NCBI RefSeq assembly: GCF_024438035.1
Contig: NZ_JANFQF010000033.1
Span: 1-43,406, forward strand
DNA from: Rhodococcus tibetensis
Lineage (GTDB): Bacteria; Actinomycetota; Actinomycetes; Mycobacteriales; Mycobacteriaceae
DNA: 43,406 nucleotides
Direction: 5' to 3'
In this document: one piece after another, positions 34,972 to 43,124 of the stretch
Position numbering within the stretch: position 1 is the stretch's first letter
How the letters are laid out: each line of letters begins with the position of its first letter
Notes under the pieces: generated by a model
Seen by the model: only the letters and a program-made list of their open reading frames with translations
Databases searched by the model: none
What the model was told of the DNA's origin: nothing
Made by a program: the position numbers and the translations under genes

Positions 34972-36317
34972 GCGCCGATGACCGGTGGGGCTACGGGATC
35001 GAGTTTGCCGATCAGTTCGTTGCCGTTGTCGACGTTGATGAGGTAGCTGGGGGTTTGGTGTTCGGTGTCACCATCGCCGTTGCCACCGGCCCGCCCGGGC
35101 GCACCCATCATCCCTGGGCCCATGCCCATTCCGGGTCGGCTCATGCTCGGTTTCACCGGTGTCGCGGCCGCTGCTGCGGCGGCCGCCCCAGCTCCTGCAG
35201 CAGCACCACCAGGCGGAATGGGGCTACCCGGAACCACTGAGCTACCGTGAGATTCGTTGTCTCGTTTATCATTACGTTTGCGGTTGCTTGAACCGGTCGA
35301 ACCGCCGCCGACGCCACCCGAGCCGGAGCCGGAGCCGCCCGACCGCGAACCCGCGCCGTATCCACCACCGGAAACTGCGGCACCCCCTACGCCCGAACCA
35401 GCCGCGCCGGCGTTCTGGCTGTTCGCGGCAGTGGTCGGGGCTGCACTACCTGCTGACCCGGACCCACTGCCGGCGCCCTGACCGCCATTCTCGGCATTGG
35501 CGGCGGACGTAGCCGCCGGGTCGTCCACGGCGGGTTGTTGCCCATCCGTCGCGGTATCACCGTTTGCGGAAGAGTCACTGCCACCGGGCCCGAAGGCTCC
35601 GTCACCGTTCAACCGAGACTGGTCGCTCGAACTCGGGGAACCTGCACCGTCCACGCCCAGTACCCGTACACCGTCATTTGCTGCGTCTGATGGGGTGTGG
35701 GGTGCGGGCAGAACGGGCACGTTAGTGCCCACGTCCTGATAGTTGGGAACATAGATGTTCTGGAGCTTACGAACAGCTTCTTCGCGCGCAGCCTCCCGTG
35801 CCTCCTCTTGCGCCGCCGCCGCAGTTGGTGCCAGTGGGAGGAGACTGAGGGGCAGGGCCGACGTCGGTGCCGGGATCGAGTTCTTCACGTCCTGTGCGGT
35901 GCTACTCAAAATGTCGAGTTTCACCCCTATCGCCTGCAAACCCGCAGTGAGTTTGTCGCTCGCGCCGGCCAAGGTCTCAGTCGCAGCGAGTGCGGCGTCG
36001 GCGGCTGCACCCTCCCACTTCTCGGCAATCGTGCTCTTGAGGAGCGCGAAACCGAACCCAATCGGCAGTGAGCCGACGATGGCGTGGCAAGCCTGGGCGA
36101 GCCCACTGATATCTTCAGGACTCATTTCACGCGTCTTTGCGTACATCTCCGCGTGCTGCCACCCCTCGAAGCTCTCCATCGTGGTGATGTACGGAGGATC
36201 GATCTCGCCCGACCCGAGCTGTTCCGCAGAATGCTGCAGTTTTGTGCGGCGGTCAGCGCCCGGGCCCGACGGCAGAAGAGTATCGAAGAGGGGAGCGAGT
36301 GGATCCTGGGGTGGCAT
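34968..36317 (-). CDS. PPE-like protein with Gly/Ser/Ala-rich tail
   Basis: A 449-residue protein. The N-terminal 180 residues are helical and resemble PPE/WXG-type ESX substrates: YITTMESFEGWQHAEMYAKT, then IAEKWEGAAADAALAATETL and ASDKLTAGLQAIGVKLD. A charged helix (about 175-195, EEAREAAREEAVRKLQ) follows. Residues 230-420 are low-complexity Gly/Ser/Ala/Pro-rich with GMGMGPGMMGAPG near the end. The tail ends GKLDPVAPPVIGA. It is probably a secreted or surface protein exported by an ESX system with the downstream EspG as chaperone. Its exact role is unknown. Confidence 0.65.
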   Translation of the reverse strand: MPPQDPLAPLFDTLLPSGPGADRRTKLQHSAEQLGSGEIDPPYITTMESFEGWQHAEMYAKTREMSPEDISGLAQACHAIVGSLPIGFGFALLKSTIAEKWEGAAADAALAATETLAGASDKLTAGLQAIGVKLDILSSTAQDVKNSIPAPTSALPLSLLPLAPTAAAAQEEAREAAREEAVRKLQNIYVPNYQDVGTNVPVLPAPHTPSDAANDGVRVLGVDGAGSPSSSDQSRLNGDGAFGPGGSDSSANGDTATDGQQPAVDDPAATSAANAENGGQGAGSGSGSAGSAAPTTAANSQNAGAAGSGVGGAAVSGGGYGAGSRSGGSGSGSGGVGGGSTGSSNRKRNDKRDNESHGSSVVPGSPIPPGGAAAGAGAAAAAAAATPVKPSMSRPGMGMGPGMMGAPGRAGGNGDGDTEHQTPSYLINVDNGNELIGKLDPVAPPVIGA

Positions 36318-36320
36318 CGG

Positions 36321-36911
36321 TCAGTCCCCCTTCGGGATAAACGGCTCAAAGATGCGGGCGGTGTCCTCGAGGCCGGTGCACCACTCGGATTCGGGTGTCG
36401 AGCCTGCGTGATCCGAAAAGATGCTCCGCGTGAAACCGAGTACGCCGTAGGATGTTTCGATGCTGAGTTCGCAATAATCAGTTATCGTATTGTCGAAAAT
36501 TAGAAGCGCTCTACGGCCATTGATATCGATGGGTGCGGCGTGGCCACGTTTTTTCTCTTCTTCCTCGGCAAAGGTGATATTTCCTGAAAGAATATTTGTG
36601 CCATAGTAGAAACCCTCCGGCCTGTGATAGCTGTCGTAACTACATCCGAGGAAGGTATAGCTTCCGCCTTTGAAGTCAGCGTTCTTCTCGCTTGCCGGGT
36701 TGTAGCCCGCCTCGGCTAGTGCGGTGTCTGGAATATCCAGACAGGGATCGAAGATGACCTGCGGTCTGCTGGACTGATCTACGTGCCGGGGCACCCGCGC
36801 CGTTGAGGTGGGTAAATCGACCGGATCAGAATCGCTGTTCGCGGGTTGAGTGCTGCATCCCCCGAGCAGGACGGCAACGGCCGCGGCCCCGCAGAGTGCA
36901 TTTCGCATCAT
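36321..36911 (-). CDS. DUF3558 family lipoprotein
   Basis: A 196-residue predicted lipoprotein. The signal peptide ends in the lipobox LLGGC with Cys19 as the lipidation site. The mature part has FDPCLDIPDTALAEAGYNP and further Cys residues in FLGCSYDS and EWCTGL, as in DUF3558 proteins of mycolata. It should be anchored outside the cytoplasmic membrane. The start is ATG 36911 or the adjacent ATG 36908; the first overlaps the stop of the preceding small gene. GGAG lies upstream. Part of the ESX-associated set. Confidence 0.8.
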   Translation of the reverse strand: MMRNALCGAAAVAVLLGGCSTQPANSDSDPVDLPTSTARVPRHVDQSSRPQVIFDPCLDIPDTALAEAGYNPASEKNADFKGGSYTFLGCSYDSYHRPEGFYYGTNILSGNITFAEEEEKKRGHAAPIDINGRRALLIFDNTITDYCELSIETSYGVLGFTRSIFSDHAGSTPESEWCTGLEDTARIFEPFIPKGD

Positions 36912-37249
36912 TGGTCCGCTCCTGTTTGAATACCCGCGAGTGCGAGGCTGATCGCGCTGTCCGTTTCGGCGAACGCTTCACCCCCCGCTGTAAACGTGTC
37001 ACGCATCGTGATGATGACATCGCGAAACTCCCTCAGGCGTTCGCGCACCGAGCCGGAACCGGCGCCACCATTGAACTTCTGGTCGTATCGACTCTGGAGT
37101 TCCCTGGCTGAGTTGAAACCACCGAAACCCGAGACATACCTCAGTTGGTCGGCATTCTTGATCGCCTGGTCTACCTGCTCAACCATTGCGTTGCAGATAC
37201 CCACACATCTTTCGATCGCGTCATCTTCCAGACGCAGTGTGTTGCTCAT
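36908..37249 (-). CDS. Small WXG100/ESAT-6-like helical protein
   Basis: A 113-residue, mostly helical protein. It has the size and layout of WXG100-type ESX proteins, two long helices joined by SGFGGFNSARELQSRYDQ, but an FGGF stretch stands in place of the usual Trp-x-Gly. It begins SNTLRLEDDAIERCVGICNA and later has LREFRDVIITMRDTFTAGG and a second EAFAETDSAISLAL. It is first in the row WXG-like, lipoprotein, PPE-like, EspG, with all stops and starts overlapping or a few bases apart. A secreted partner is likely; sequence alone does not prove it. Confidence 0.6.
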   Translation of the reverse strand: MSNTLRLEDDAIERCVGICNAMVEQVDQAIKNADQLRYVSGFGGFNSARELQSRYDQKFNGGAGSGSVRERLREFRDVIITMRDTFTAGGEAFAETDSAISLALAGIQTGADQ

Positions 37250-37274
37250 TCCCCATCCCCCCGCTGCTCGACTG

Positions 37275-37324
37275 GACCCCCACGGTCGCGTGCGGTGATG
37301 CTACCTCACGCGTGGGTGGGGGTC
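37275..37324. terminator. Large hairpin upstream of the ESX-associated set
   Basis: GACCCCCAC (37275-37283) pairs with GTGGGGGTC (37316-37324), and CGCGTG (37287-37292) with CACGCG (37307-37312). It sits between the broken HNH gene and the WXG-like gene on the minus strand, so it may end HNH transcription or lie in the leader of the next operon. Confidence 0.5.
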
Positions 37325-37343
37325 GGATTGTAAATTTGGCTGA

Positions 37344-37362
37344 CCTTCACGCCGCGTGAAGG
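37344..37362. terminator. Palindrome over the HNH gene stop
   Basis: CCTTCACG-CCG-CGTGAAGG is a perfect 8-bp stem with a three-base loop, covering the stop codon of the HNH gene. Likely termination signal with the larger hairpin just beyond. Confidence 0.5.
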
Positions 37363-38670
37363 TAGTGGATGAGGAGGCGCTCGAGCGGTGAGGTGACCTC
37401 GGTTCCGTCGATCGGTAAGGGTCTGGGAAGTGGGGGCGCCGTTGTCCGGTACCGGTGTCCGGTGGGTGTACGGATTTCGATTTCGTGCGCCTTGCCGGGT
37501 GGCTGGTGCGCGCTGGCGTTCCACCCGACCCCCTGTTTGGCGTAGTTGCACGCAGCGCAGAGTCCGGCACCGTTGTGTGCGGTGGTGGGACCTCCGGCCT
37601 GCCGGGACTTGATGTGGTCGTGGTGTCGTATCGGCGCGTCACACCAGGGCGTCCGGCAGGTTTTGTCGCGAAGATCGATCAGCCTGGCCAGCCCGGTCGG
37701 GAAGCACCGTGCCTTCGACTCCGTGGCGGTCAACGCCCCCGACTGCGGGTTGGCGTACACCCGCCGCAACGACGCTCCTGGCTCGGACTCGGCGCTGGCG
37801 GCCTCCGAAACCCATTGCCGGGCAAGCGCCGCGGGGATTGGTCCGTACCCCTGCACGTAAGCGGGTTCGCACCCACCGCCGAGAAGTGCTTGGTCGGAGA
37901 TCACCAGGTTCACCGTGATGGCGGGCTGTTCGGCAGCTGTACTGCTACCGGTGATTCGGGACACGAGGAGATCCGCCATGATCTGCGACCTGGTCCGCGC
38001 ATCGCCCGCGGCCAGAATCGAGTCGGCGTCGCGAGCGAGAGTGGCATGCACGGCAACTCCCTGCGCTACCGGGAGGAGGGCGCTGACATAGGCCATGGTG
38101 TCCGGTGCCGGTCGTGAGGTGACCCGACGATCCGACACGGCCTTCCGTGCTCGACGAACTACCGCCTCCGCATCGATCCGCGCGGCAGCCGCCCGGACCT
38201 TGGCGCACACTGCTTGGTCACCGAAACCTTCGAGCGTCGAGGGATCGGCACATAACAGGAAGTCGAGGGCAGTGCGATCCTCCCGGGTGAGGCAAGCGGT
38301 TTCGCGGACGAGAATGGTGGCCCGCCACTCGCTCAGGATGCCTTGCTCGAGCAGTCTCAGGGTGCGAGGCATTTCGTGGACCAGGGCGGTTGCCATGCCG
38401 AGATGGCGTCCACCGCGAAAGGGTGAGTCGCGCCGCGCAAGGGCAACCTGGTTGCCGACCTCGTCCTTGCTGATTTCTGGGCACTCCCTGATCGGCGCGG
38501 GACGTGCGGATGGAGGCATAGAGGTCGGCCGTCACCCGGGCCTGTGCCCCCGCGCACGCGGCCTTCAATTGTTCGAACGTGCGAAGGACATCGATCCGCG
38601 CGGCATCATCGATATCTCTGTCCAGTTCCGGCAACGCGGCCAGAAATGTAGACACTGCTGCTGAATCCAC
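37347..38670 (-). pseudogene. 13E12-type (DUF222) HNH endonuclease, frameshifted
   Basis: The N-terminal part, from GTG 38670, reads FLAALPELDRDIDDAARIDV, then AGAQARVTADLY and GVPRNQQGRG in one frame. After about 38,460 the match continues in another frame as NQVALARRDSPFRGGRHLG and onward to the HNH domain (CRTPWCDAPIRHHDHIKSRQ, then GAGLCAACNYAKQG). Restoring two bases (GGTC to GGTGTC) would give the family sequence GRGVGNQVALARRDSP, so a 2-base deletion is the simplest cause. The downstream part alone forms a 390-codon frame with a chance start at 38519. Such genes occur in many copies in mycolata; they probably cut DNA or are mobile. A sequencing error cannot be excluded. Confidence 0.85.
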
Positions 38671-38747
38671 CGAAAGCCCCCCAACCCCGATTCCCCCGAA
38701 TCGAACTTACGTTCGATATTACCGGTTCCATGTGGCGAGAGCAAGAG

Positions 38748-39347
38748 TCAGCCCGCACCCACCATGCGCATGGCGAGGTCTGCGTAGAGTTCGGCTACCA
38801 CGTGGGGTTCGGTGTAGGCGCCGGCCGGAAACCATCGGCAGATATCGACGCACAGAGACATGAGGGCGAGCGTGACGCCTTCGCCGTCCGGAACGGTGAA
38901 CTCTCCGGAGGCGGCGCCTGCATCGACGACTGTCCGAACGATGCGAGTGATGTCGCGTCGAAGCTTGACGACGTCGCGGTAGTGCCCGGGGGTGAGTGCA
39001 TTGAGTTCGTACTGGACTACACGGGCCTGGGCGTGACGGGTGGCCTGCCAACTGGCGAAGGCTGCGATCAGCGCCTTCAGTCGGACCGACGGCAGCTCGT
39101 CCGGCAGGTCTGCAGCGGCCACGACGTCGAGGGCTGCGGTGTGCCCCTCGTAGCTGATCGCGAAGAGCAGCTCTTCCTTGGAGCGGTAGTGCGGGTACAT
39201 GGCGGCCGGGCTCATGTCGAGTCGGGCGGCGATCTCACGTGTGGTGGTTCCGCTGTAGCCGTTGGCGGCGAAGGCGTCGACAGCAGCAGCGCGGATGCGC
39301 GCCGCAGCCTTGGAGGGGCTGATCACCTGGCTCGGTGATTCGCTCAT
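38748..39347 (-). CDS. TetR-family regulator of the acyl-CoA dehydrogenase gene
   Basis: A 199-residue TetR repressor. The DNA-binding part (about 10-60) has IRAAAVDAFAANGYSGTTTR and EIAARLDMSPAAMYPHYRSK. The C-terminal ligand domain is helical and ends YADLAMRMVGAG. The ATG at 39347 has GGAGAAAGTC upstream; upstream in-frame ATGs (39359, 39383) are less likely. It is divergent from the acyl-CoA dehydrogenase gene, with two palindromes between them, so it probably senses an acyl-CoA. Confidence 0.83.
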   Translation of the reverse strand: MSESPSQVISPSKAAARIRAAAVDAFAANGYSGTTTREIAARLDMSPAAMYPHYRSKEELLFAISYEGHTAALDVVAAADLPDELPSVRLKALIAAFASWQATRHAQARVVQYELNALTPGHYRDVVKLRRDITRIVRTVVDAGAASGEFTVPDGEGVTLALMSLCVDICRWFPAGAYTEPHVVAELYADLAMRMVGAG

Positions 39348-39404
39348 GACTTTCTCCATCCTCGGCTTCGCGGCTGTTGACAATACCGCGCCGCAGTATC
39401 AGTA

Positions 39405-39437
39405 TAAGCAAGCGCTTAGAAAATAAGCAGACGCTTA
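39405..39437. promoter_or_regulatory. Paired TetR operators
   Basis: TAAGCAAGCGCTTA (39405-39418) and TAAGCAGACGCTTA (39424-39437) share the palindromic frame TAAGC-N4-GCTTA in the 141-base divergent gap. They begin 19 bp apart. Likely sites for the TetR protein encoded next door, controlling itself and the dehydrogenase. Confidence 0.7.
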
Positions 39438-39488
39438 CATGCCCGAAGCGTGAACACAGTCAAGAGTTCGAACCCAGAAGGATTGGTC

Positions 39489-40634
39489 ATGCGACGCACC
39501 CTGTACGGCCCCGATCACGAGGCTTTCCGCGAGTCGGCGCGCGAGTTCGTGAACCGCAACATCATGCCGGTGGCGGACAAGCTCATCGAGCAGCGCTTCA
39601 TCGACCGCGAGATTTGGCTCGAGGCCGGCCGCAACGGCTTCCTGGGACTCGAGGTGCCCGAGGCTTACGGTGGTAGCGAAGCGGGCGACTACCGGTTCAA
39701 CGCTGTTCTCGCCGAGGAGCTCTCGCGCGCGAGTGCGGCTGTGTCGTCGAGCTTCGGGATCCACGCCGACGTCGTCGCGCCTTACCTCGTGCAGCTCACC
39801 ACCGATGAGCAGAAGCAGCGCTGGCTGCCGAAGTTCTGCACCGGCGAGCTGCTCACCGCAATCGGGATGACCGAGCCCTCCGGAGGTTCCGACCTCGCCG
39901 CACTGAAGACCATGGCGGTCAAGGACGGTGACGACTGGATCATCAACGGCTCCAAGACGTTCATCACCAACGGCTACAACGCCGACCTGGTGATCGTCGC
40001 GGCTCGCACCAGCCCGGAGAAGAAGTCCAAGGGCATCACGCTGTTCGCTGTCGAGACCGGCATGGCGGGCTTCGAGCGCGGACGCAAGCTCGACAAGGTC
40101 GGCCAGCACGAGTCCGACACCGCTGAACTGTTCTTCGAGAACGTCCGGGTGCCGTCCGCCAACATCATCGGCGAGATCGACCGCGGCTTCATCCACATGA
40201 TGGAAATGCTTCCGCAGGAACGCGTCGGCGCCGCCGTCTCCAACATCGCGCACGCAGCGCCGATTCTGGAGGAGACGATCCAGTACGCCAAGGAGCGTAA
40301 AGCGTTCGGTCAGCCCATCGGTTCATTGCAGTGGAACAAGTTCCTCCTCGCGGACCTCGTGACGCGCGTCGAGGTGACCCAGGCATTCGTCGACAACTGT
40401 GTCGCCGCCCATGCCTCCGGTGAGCTCACTGCCGTGGACGCGGCCAAGGCGAAGTGGTGGACTGCGCAGGTGCAGAACGAGGTTCTCGATCACTGCGTGC
40501 AGCTCCACGGTGGCTACGGCTTCATGACGGAGTACCGCGCCGCCCGTGCGTGGATGGATGCGCGTGTCACCAAAATCTGGGCCGGTTCCAACGAGATCAT
40601 GAAGGAACTGATCGGCCGCGATCTCGGCCTCTGA
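39489..40634 (+). CDS. Acyl-CoA dehydrogenase, long-chain (LCAD-like)
   Basis: A 381-residue flavoenzyme that introduces the alpha-beta double bond into an acyl-CoA, the first step of beta-oxidation. Signatures are TEPSGGSDLA (flavin/substrate), ITNGYNADLVIV, ERKAFGQPIGSLQWNK and the C-terminal QLHGGYGFMTEYRAARAWMD followed by IWAGSNEIMKELIGRDL. The position that holds the catalytic Glu in medium-chain enzymes is Ala here; LCAD/isovaleryl types instead use a Glu in the helix APILEETIQY, which is present. The ATG at 39489 follows AGAAGGATTGGTC. TetR-controlled; followed by an SDR gene. Confidence 0.92.
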   Translation: MRRTLYGPDHEAFRESAREFVNRNIMPVADKLIEQRFIDREIWLEAGRNGFLGLEVPEAYGGSEAGDYRFNAVLAEELSRASAAVSSSFGIHADVVAPYLVQLTTDEQKQRWLPKFCTGELLTAIGMTEPSGGSDLAALKTMAVKDGDDWIINGSKTFITNGYNADLVIVAARTSPEKKSKGITLFAVETGMAGFERGRKLDKVGQHESDTAELFFENVRVPSANIIGEIDRGFIHMMEMLPQERVGAAVSNIAHAAPILEETIQYAKERKAFGQPIGSLQWNKFLLADLVTRVEVTQAFVDNCVAAHASGELTAVDAAKAKWWTAQVQNEVLDHCVQLHGGYGFMTEYRAARAWMDARVTKIWAGSNEIMKELIGRDLGL

Positions 40635-40672
40635 GCCCGTACCCCAGCCCGACGACAAAGGAGTCGCTTCGT

Positions 40673-41434
40673 ATGTCCGTTCTCGACAAGTTCAACTTGA
40701 CCGACCGGGTGGTCGTCGTGACCGGTGCGTCGTCGGGCCTGGGGGTGGCATTCGCGCAGGCCGCGGCGGAGGCCGGTGCCGACGTGGTGCTGGCAGCGCG
40801 CCGCGCCGACCGTCTGGAGCAGACCGCCGATCTGGTGCGGGCGGCGGGACGTCAGGCGTTGTGCGTCGCGACGGACATCGCCGACCCGGCTCAGGCGCAG
40901 AACATGATCGACGCGGCCATGGAGAAGTTCGGCCGCGTGGACGTGCTCGTCAACAACGCAGGCGTCGGTACGGCTGTCCCCGCGACGCGGGAGACTCCGG
41001 AGCAGTTCCGGCAGGTCGTCGACATCAACCTCAACGGCTCCTATTGGGCGGCCCAGGCGGCGGGCAAGGTGATGAAGCCGGGCAGTGCCATCGTCAACAT
41101 TGCGAGCGTGCTCGGGTTGACCACCGCCGGACTGCCGCAGGCCGCGTACGCCGCCAGCAAGGCCGGGGTGATCGGTCTGACCCGCGACCTCGCGCAGCAG
41201 TGGGGTGCCCGGAAGGGGATTCGCGTCAACGCGATCGCACCCGGCTTCTTCGAGACGGAGATGACGGACCAGTACCAGGACGGGTACCTGGAATCGATGC
41301 GCCCCCGGCTGGTGCTGGGTCGGCTCGGTGACCCACAGGAGCTGGCTGCGACAGTCGTGTGGCTGGCGTCGGACGCTGCCGGGTACGTCACGGGACAGAC
41401 GATCGCGGTGGACGGCGGTATCACCATCACCTGA
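40673..41434 (+). CDS. Short-chain dehydrogenase/reductase
   Basis: A 253-residue classical SDR. It has TGASSGLG near 17-24, NNAG in the fourth strand, NIASVLG with the catalytic Ser, YAASK with Tyr-Lys, and the C-terminal YVTGQTIAVDGG. It probably oxidises a hydroxyacyl-CoA or a related alcohol; the substrate is not known. It starts 38 bases after the acyl-CoA dehydrogenase with AAAGGAG upstream, so the two probably act in one lipid or acyl-CoA pathway. Confidence 0.85.
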   Translation: MSVLDKFNLTDRVVVVTGASSGLGVAFAQAAAEAGADVVLAARRADRLEQTADLVRAAGRQALCVATDIADPAQAQNMIDAAMEKFGRVDVLVNNAGVGTAVPATRETPEQFRQVVDINLNGSYWAAQAAGKVMKPGSAIVNIASVLGLTTAGLPQAAYAASKAGVIGLTRDLAQQWGARKGIRVNAIAPGFFETEMTDQYQDGYLESMRPRLVLGRLGDPQELAATVVWLASDAAGYVTGQTIAVDGGITIT

Positions 41435-41478
41435 GCGTCGAATTGGGTGGCGTCGGCAGGCTGGCGTATAAGTAGGAA

Positions 41479-42174
41479 ATGACCACGCGCACCGCCCACG
41501 AAGACTGGGACGATCATCCCGCCCCGTCGATGGCGGCCACCTCTCTGCTGCGGGAGCCGCCCGCGACCCCCCGGGGTGCACGTACTCGTGCGGCTCTGGT
41601 GGCGGCGGCGCGCACGGTGTTCGAGCGGTCGGGTTACCTCGACGCCCGGCTCACCGACATCACCAAGGAAGCGCAGTGCTCGACCGGGTCCTTTTACACC
41701 TACTTCGATAACAAGGAGCAGGTGTTTGCCGCTGTCCTGGAGGCGGCGCAGGAAGACATGATGCATCCGGGGATGAAGCGGGTACAGGACGCCGACGATC
41801 CGTACGCGGTGCTCGAGGCGAGTAACCGCGCGTACCTCGAGGCGTACCGTCGCAATGCCAAGCTGATGGGACTTCTCGAGCAGGTAGCCCACATCGACCC
41901 GGCGTTCGCGGATTTGCGCCGGCATCGGGCCGACGCCTTCATCGTCCGCAACGCCCGGGGCATCGCCGAGCTGCAGGCGCGGGGAATCGCGGACAAAAAG
42001 TTGGATCCGATGCTGGCGTCGCGGGCGCTGTCGGGGATGGTAAGCCGCCTGGCCTACAGCGCATTCGTGGCGAATGAGCACGGCTCGGGCGGTACCCCGA
42101 TCGAATTCGACGACGTCGTCTTCACCACCACCCGAATCTGGGCTAACGGCCTCCGCTTCCCCGATCGCGACTGA
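41479..42174 (+). CDS. TetR-family regulator
   Basis: A 231-residue TetR protein. After a flexible N-terminus (1-30), the helix-turn-helix is in RAALVAAARTVFERSGYLDA and LTDITKEAQCSTGSFYTYFD, followed by NKEQVFAAVLEAAQEDM. The C-terminal domain is helical with no recognised ligand signature. TAGGAA lies just before the ATG and TATAAG before that. It is 44 bases after the SDR gene. A palindrome between this gene and the next suggests control of the downstream SDR/acyl-CoA dehydrogenase pair. Confidence 0.82.
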   Translation: MTTRTAHEDWDDHPAPSMAATSLLREPPATPRGARTRAALVAAARTVFERSGYLDARLTDITKEAQCSTGSFYTYFDNKEQVFAAVLEAAQEDMMHPGMKRVQDADDPYAVLEASNRAYLEAYRRNAKLMGLLEQVAHIDPAFADLRRHRADAFIVRNARGIAELQARGIADKKLDPMLASRALSGMVSRLAYSAFVANEHGSGGTPIEFDDVVFTTTRIWANGLRFPDRD

Positions 42175-42216
42175 ACACCGTCAATTTTCGGTGACGACAG
42201 CGCCAGTCCCCGCGAT

Positions 42217-42240
42217 CTGAATTCGACACCGGATTCAGTT
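42217..42240. promoter_or_regulatory. Candidate TetR operator before the second SDR gene
   Basis: CTGAATTC and GGATTCAG (7 of 8 positions paired, six bases between) form an inverted repeat at 42217-42238, about 55 bases before the SDR start. Suits a TetR dimer and may be read by the regulator just upstream. Confidence 0.5.
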
Positions 42241-42292
42241 ATGTTCTGTGGAAGACTGGGGCTCACGCTCGTGTCCCCGAGGGAGGAAGATC

Positions 42293-43102
42293 GTGCAGAT
42301 CGCGCAGAAGGTTGCCATCGTCACCGGTGGCGGCGGCGGAATCGGTGGTGCATTGGCGGAGCGGCTGGCCGCGGAAGGCGCGCGCGTAGTCGTGTCCGAC
42401 CTCGACGACGCCTCGGCGCAGTCCGTCGCCGATCGGATCACCGCCACCAGCCCGGGCGCCGCCATCGCGGTCGGAGCCGACGCATCCGACACGGCACAGA
42501 TCGAGTCGCTCATCTCCGCAGCGGAGAGCGAATTCGGTCCCGTCGATCTCTACTTCGCCAACGCGGGCGTCGCGGCAGGCAGCAACCTCGAATCCGACGA
42601 GTCGGTGTGGGACCTCGCACTGGACGTCAACCTTCGCGCGCACATCCGGGCCGCGCGTCTGCTGGTACCCGGTTGGGTTGAGCGCGGCGAAGGGTATTTC
42701 GTCAGTACGGCCTCGGCGGCCGGACTCCTGACGCAGATCGGATCGGCGCCCTATTCGGTGACCAAACATGCCGCCGTCGGCTTCGCCGAATGGCTGTCCG
42801 TCACCTACGGCGACCAAGGGGTGCGCGTCAGTTGCCTCTGCCCGATGGGTGTCAACACAAAGCTGTTGACGGACGACGCTGCGCTGTCGGCCACGGCCGC
42901 ACGTGCAGTCACCAGCGCCGGAACGGTGCTCGAACCGGCGGAGGTTGCCGAATGTGCTCTCGCCGCAGTCGAAGCGGAGCAGTTCCTGATCCTTCCGCAT
43001 CCCGAGGTGCTGGAGATGTACCGACACAAGGGCGCCGACTACGACCGATGGATCCGTGGAATGCGCCGCTACCAGGCTGCACTGCTCGCCCAGTCTTCCT
43101 GA
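42293..43102 (+). CDS. Short-chain dehydrogenase/reductase
   Basis: A 269-residue SDR. It has the cofactor loop TGGGGGIGG near 11-19, NAGVA, STASAAGLL with the catalytic Ser, and YSVTK with Tyr-Lys. SCLCPMGVNTKLL follows, as usual after the active site. The start is GTG at 42293 because GGGAGGAAGATC lies just upstream; the ATG at 42248 has no ribosome site. It is 22 bases before a further acyl-CoA dehydrogenase gene, probably one operon. Substrate unknown. Confidence 0.82.
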   Translation: MQIAQKVAIVTGGGGGIGGALAERLAAEGARVVVSDLDDASAQSVADRITATSPGAAIAVGADASDTAQIESLISAAESEFGPVDLYFANAGVAAGSNLESDESVWDLALDVNLRAHIRAARLLVPGWVERGEGYFVSTASAAGLLTQIGSAPYSVTKHAAVGFAEWLSVTYGDQGVRVSCLCPMGVNTKLLTDDAALSATAARAVTSAGTVLEPAEVAECALAAVEAEQFLILPHPEVLEMYRHKGADYDRWIRGMRRYQAALLAQSS

Positions 43103-43124
43103 CCTACCTCCACGAGGAGTTCGC

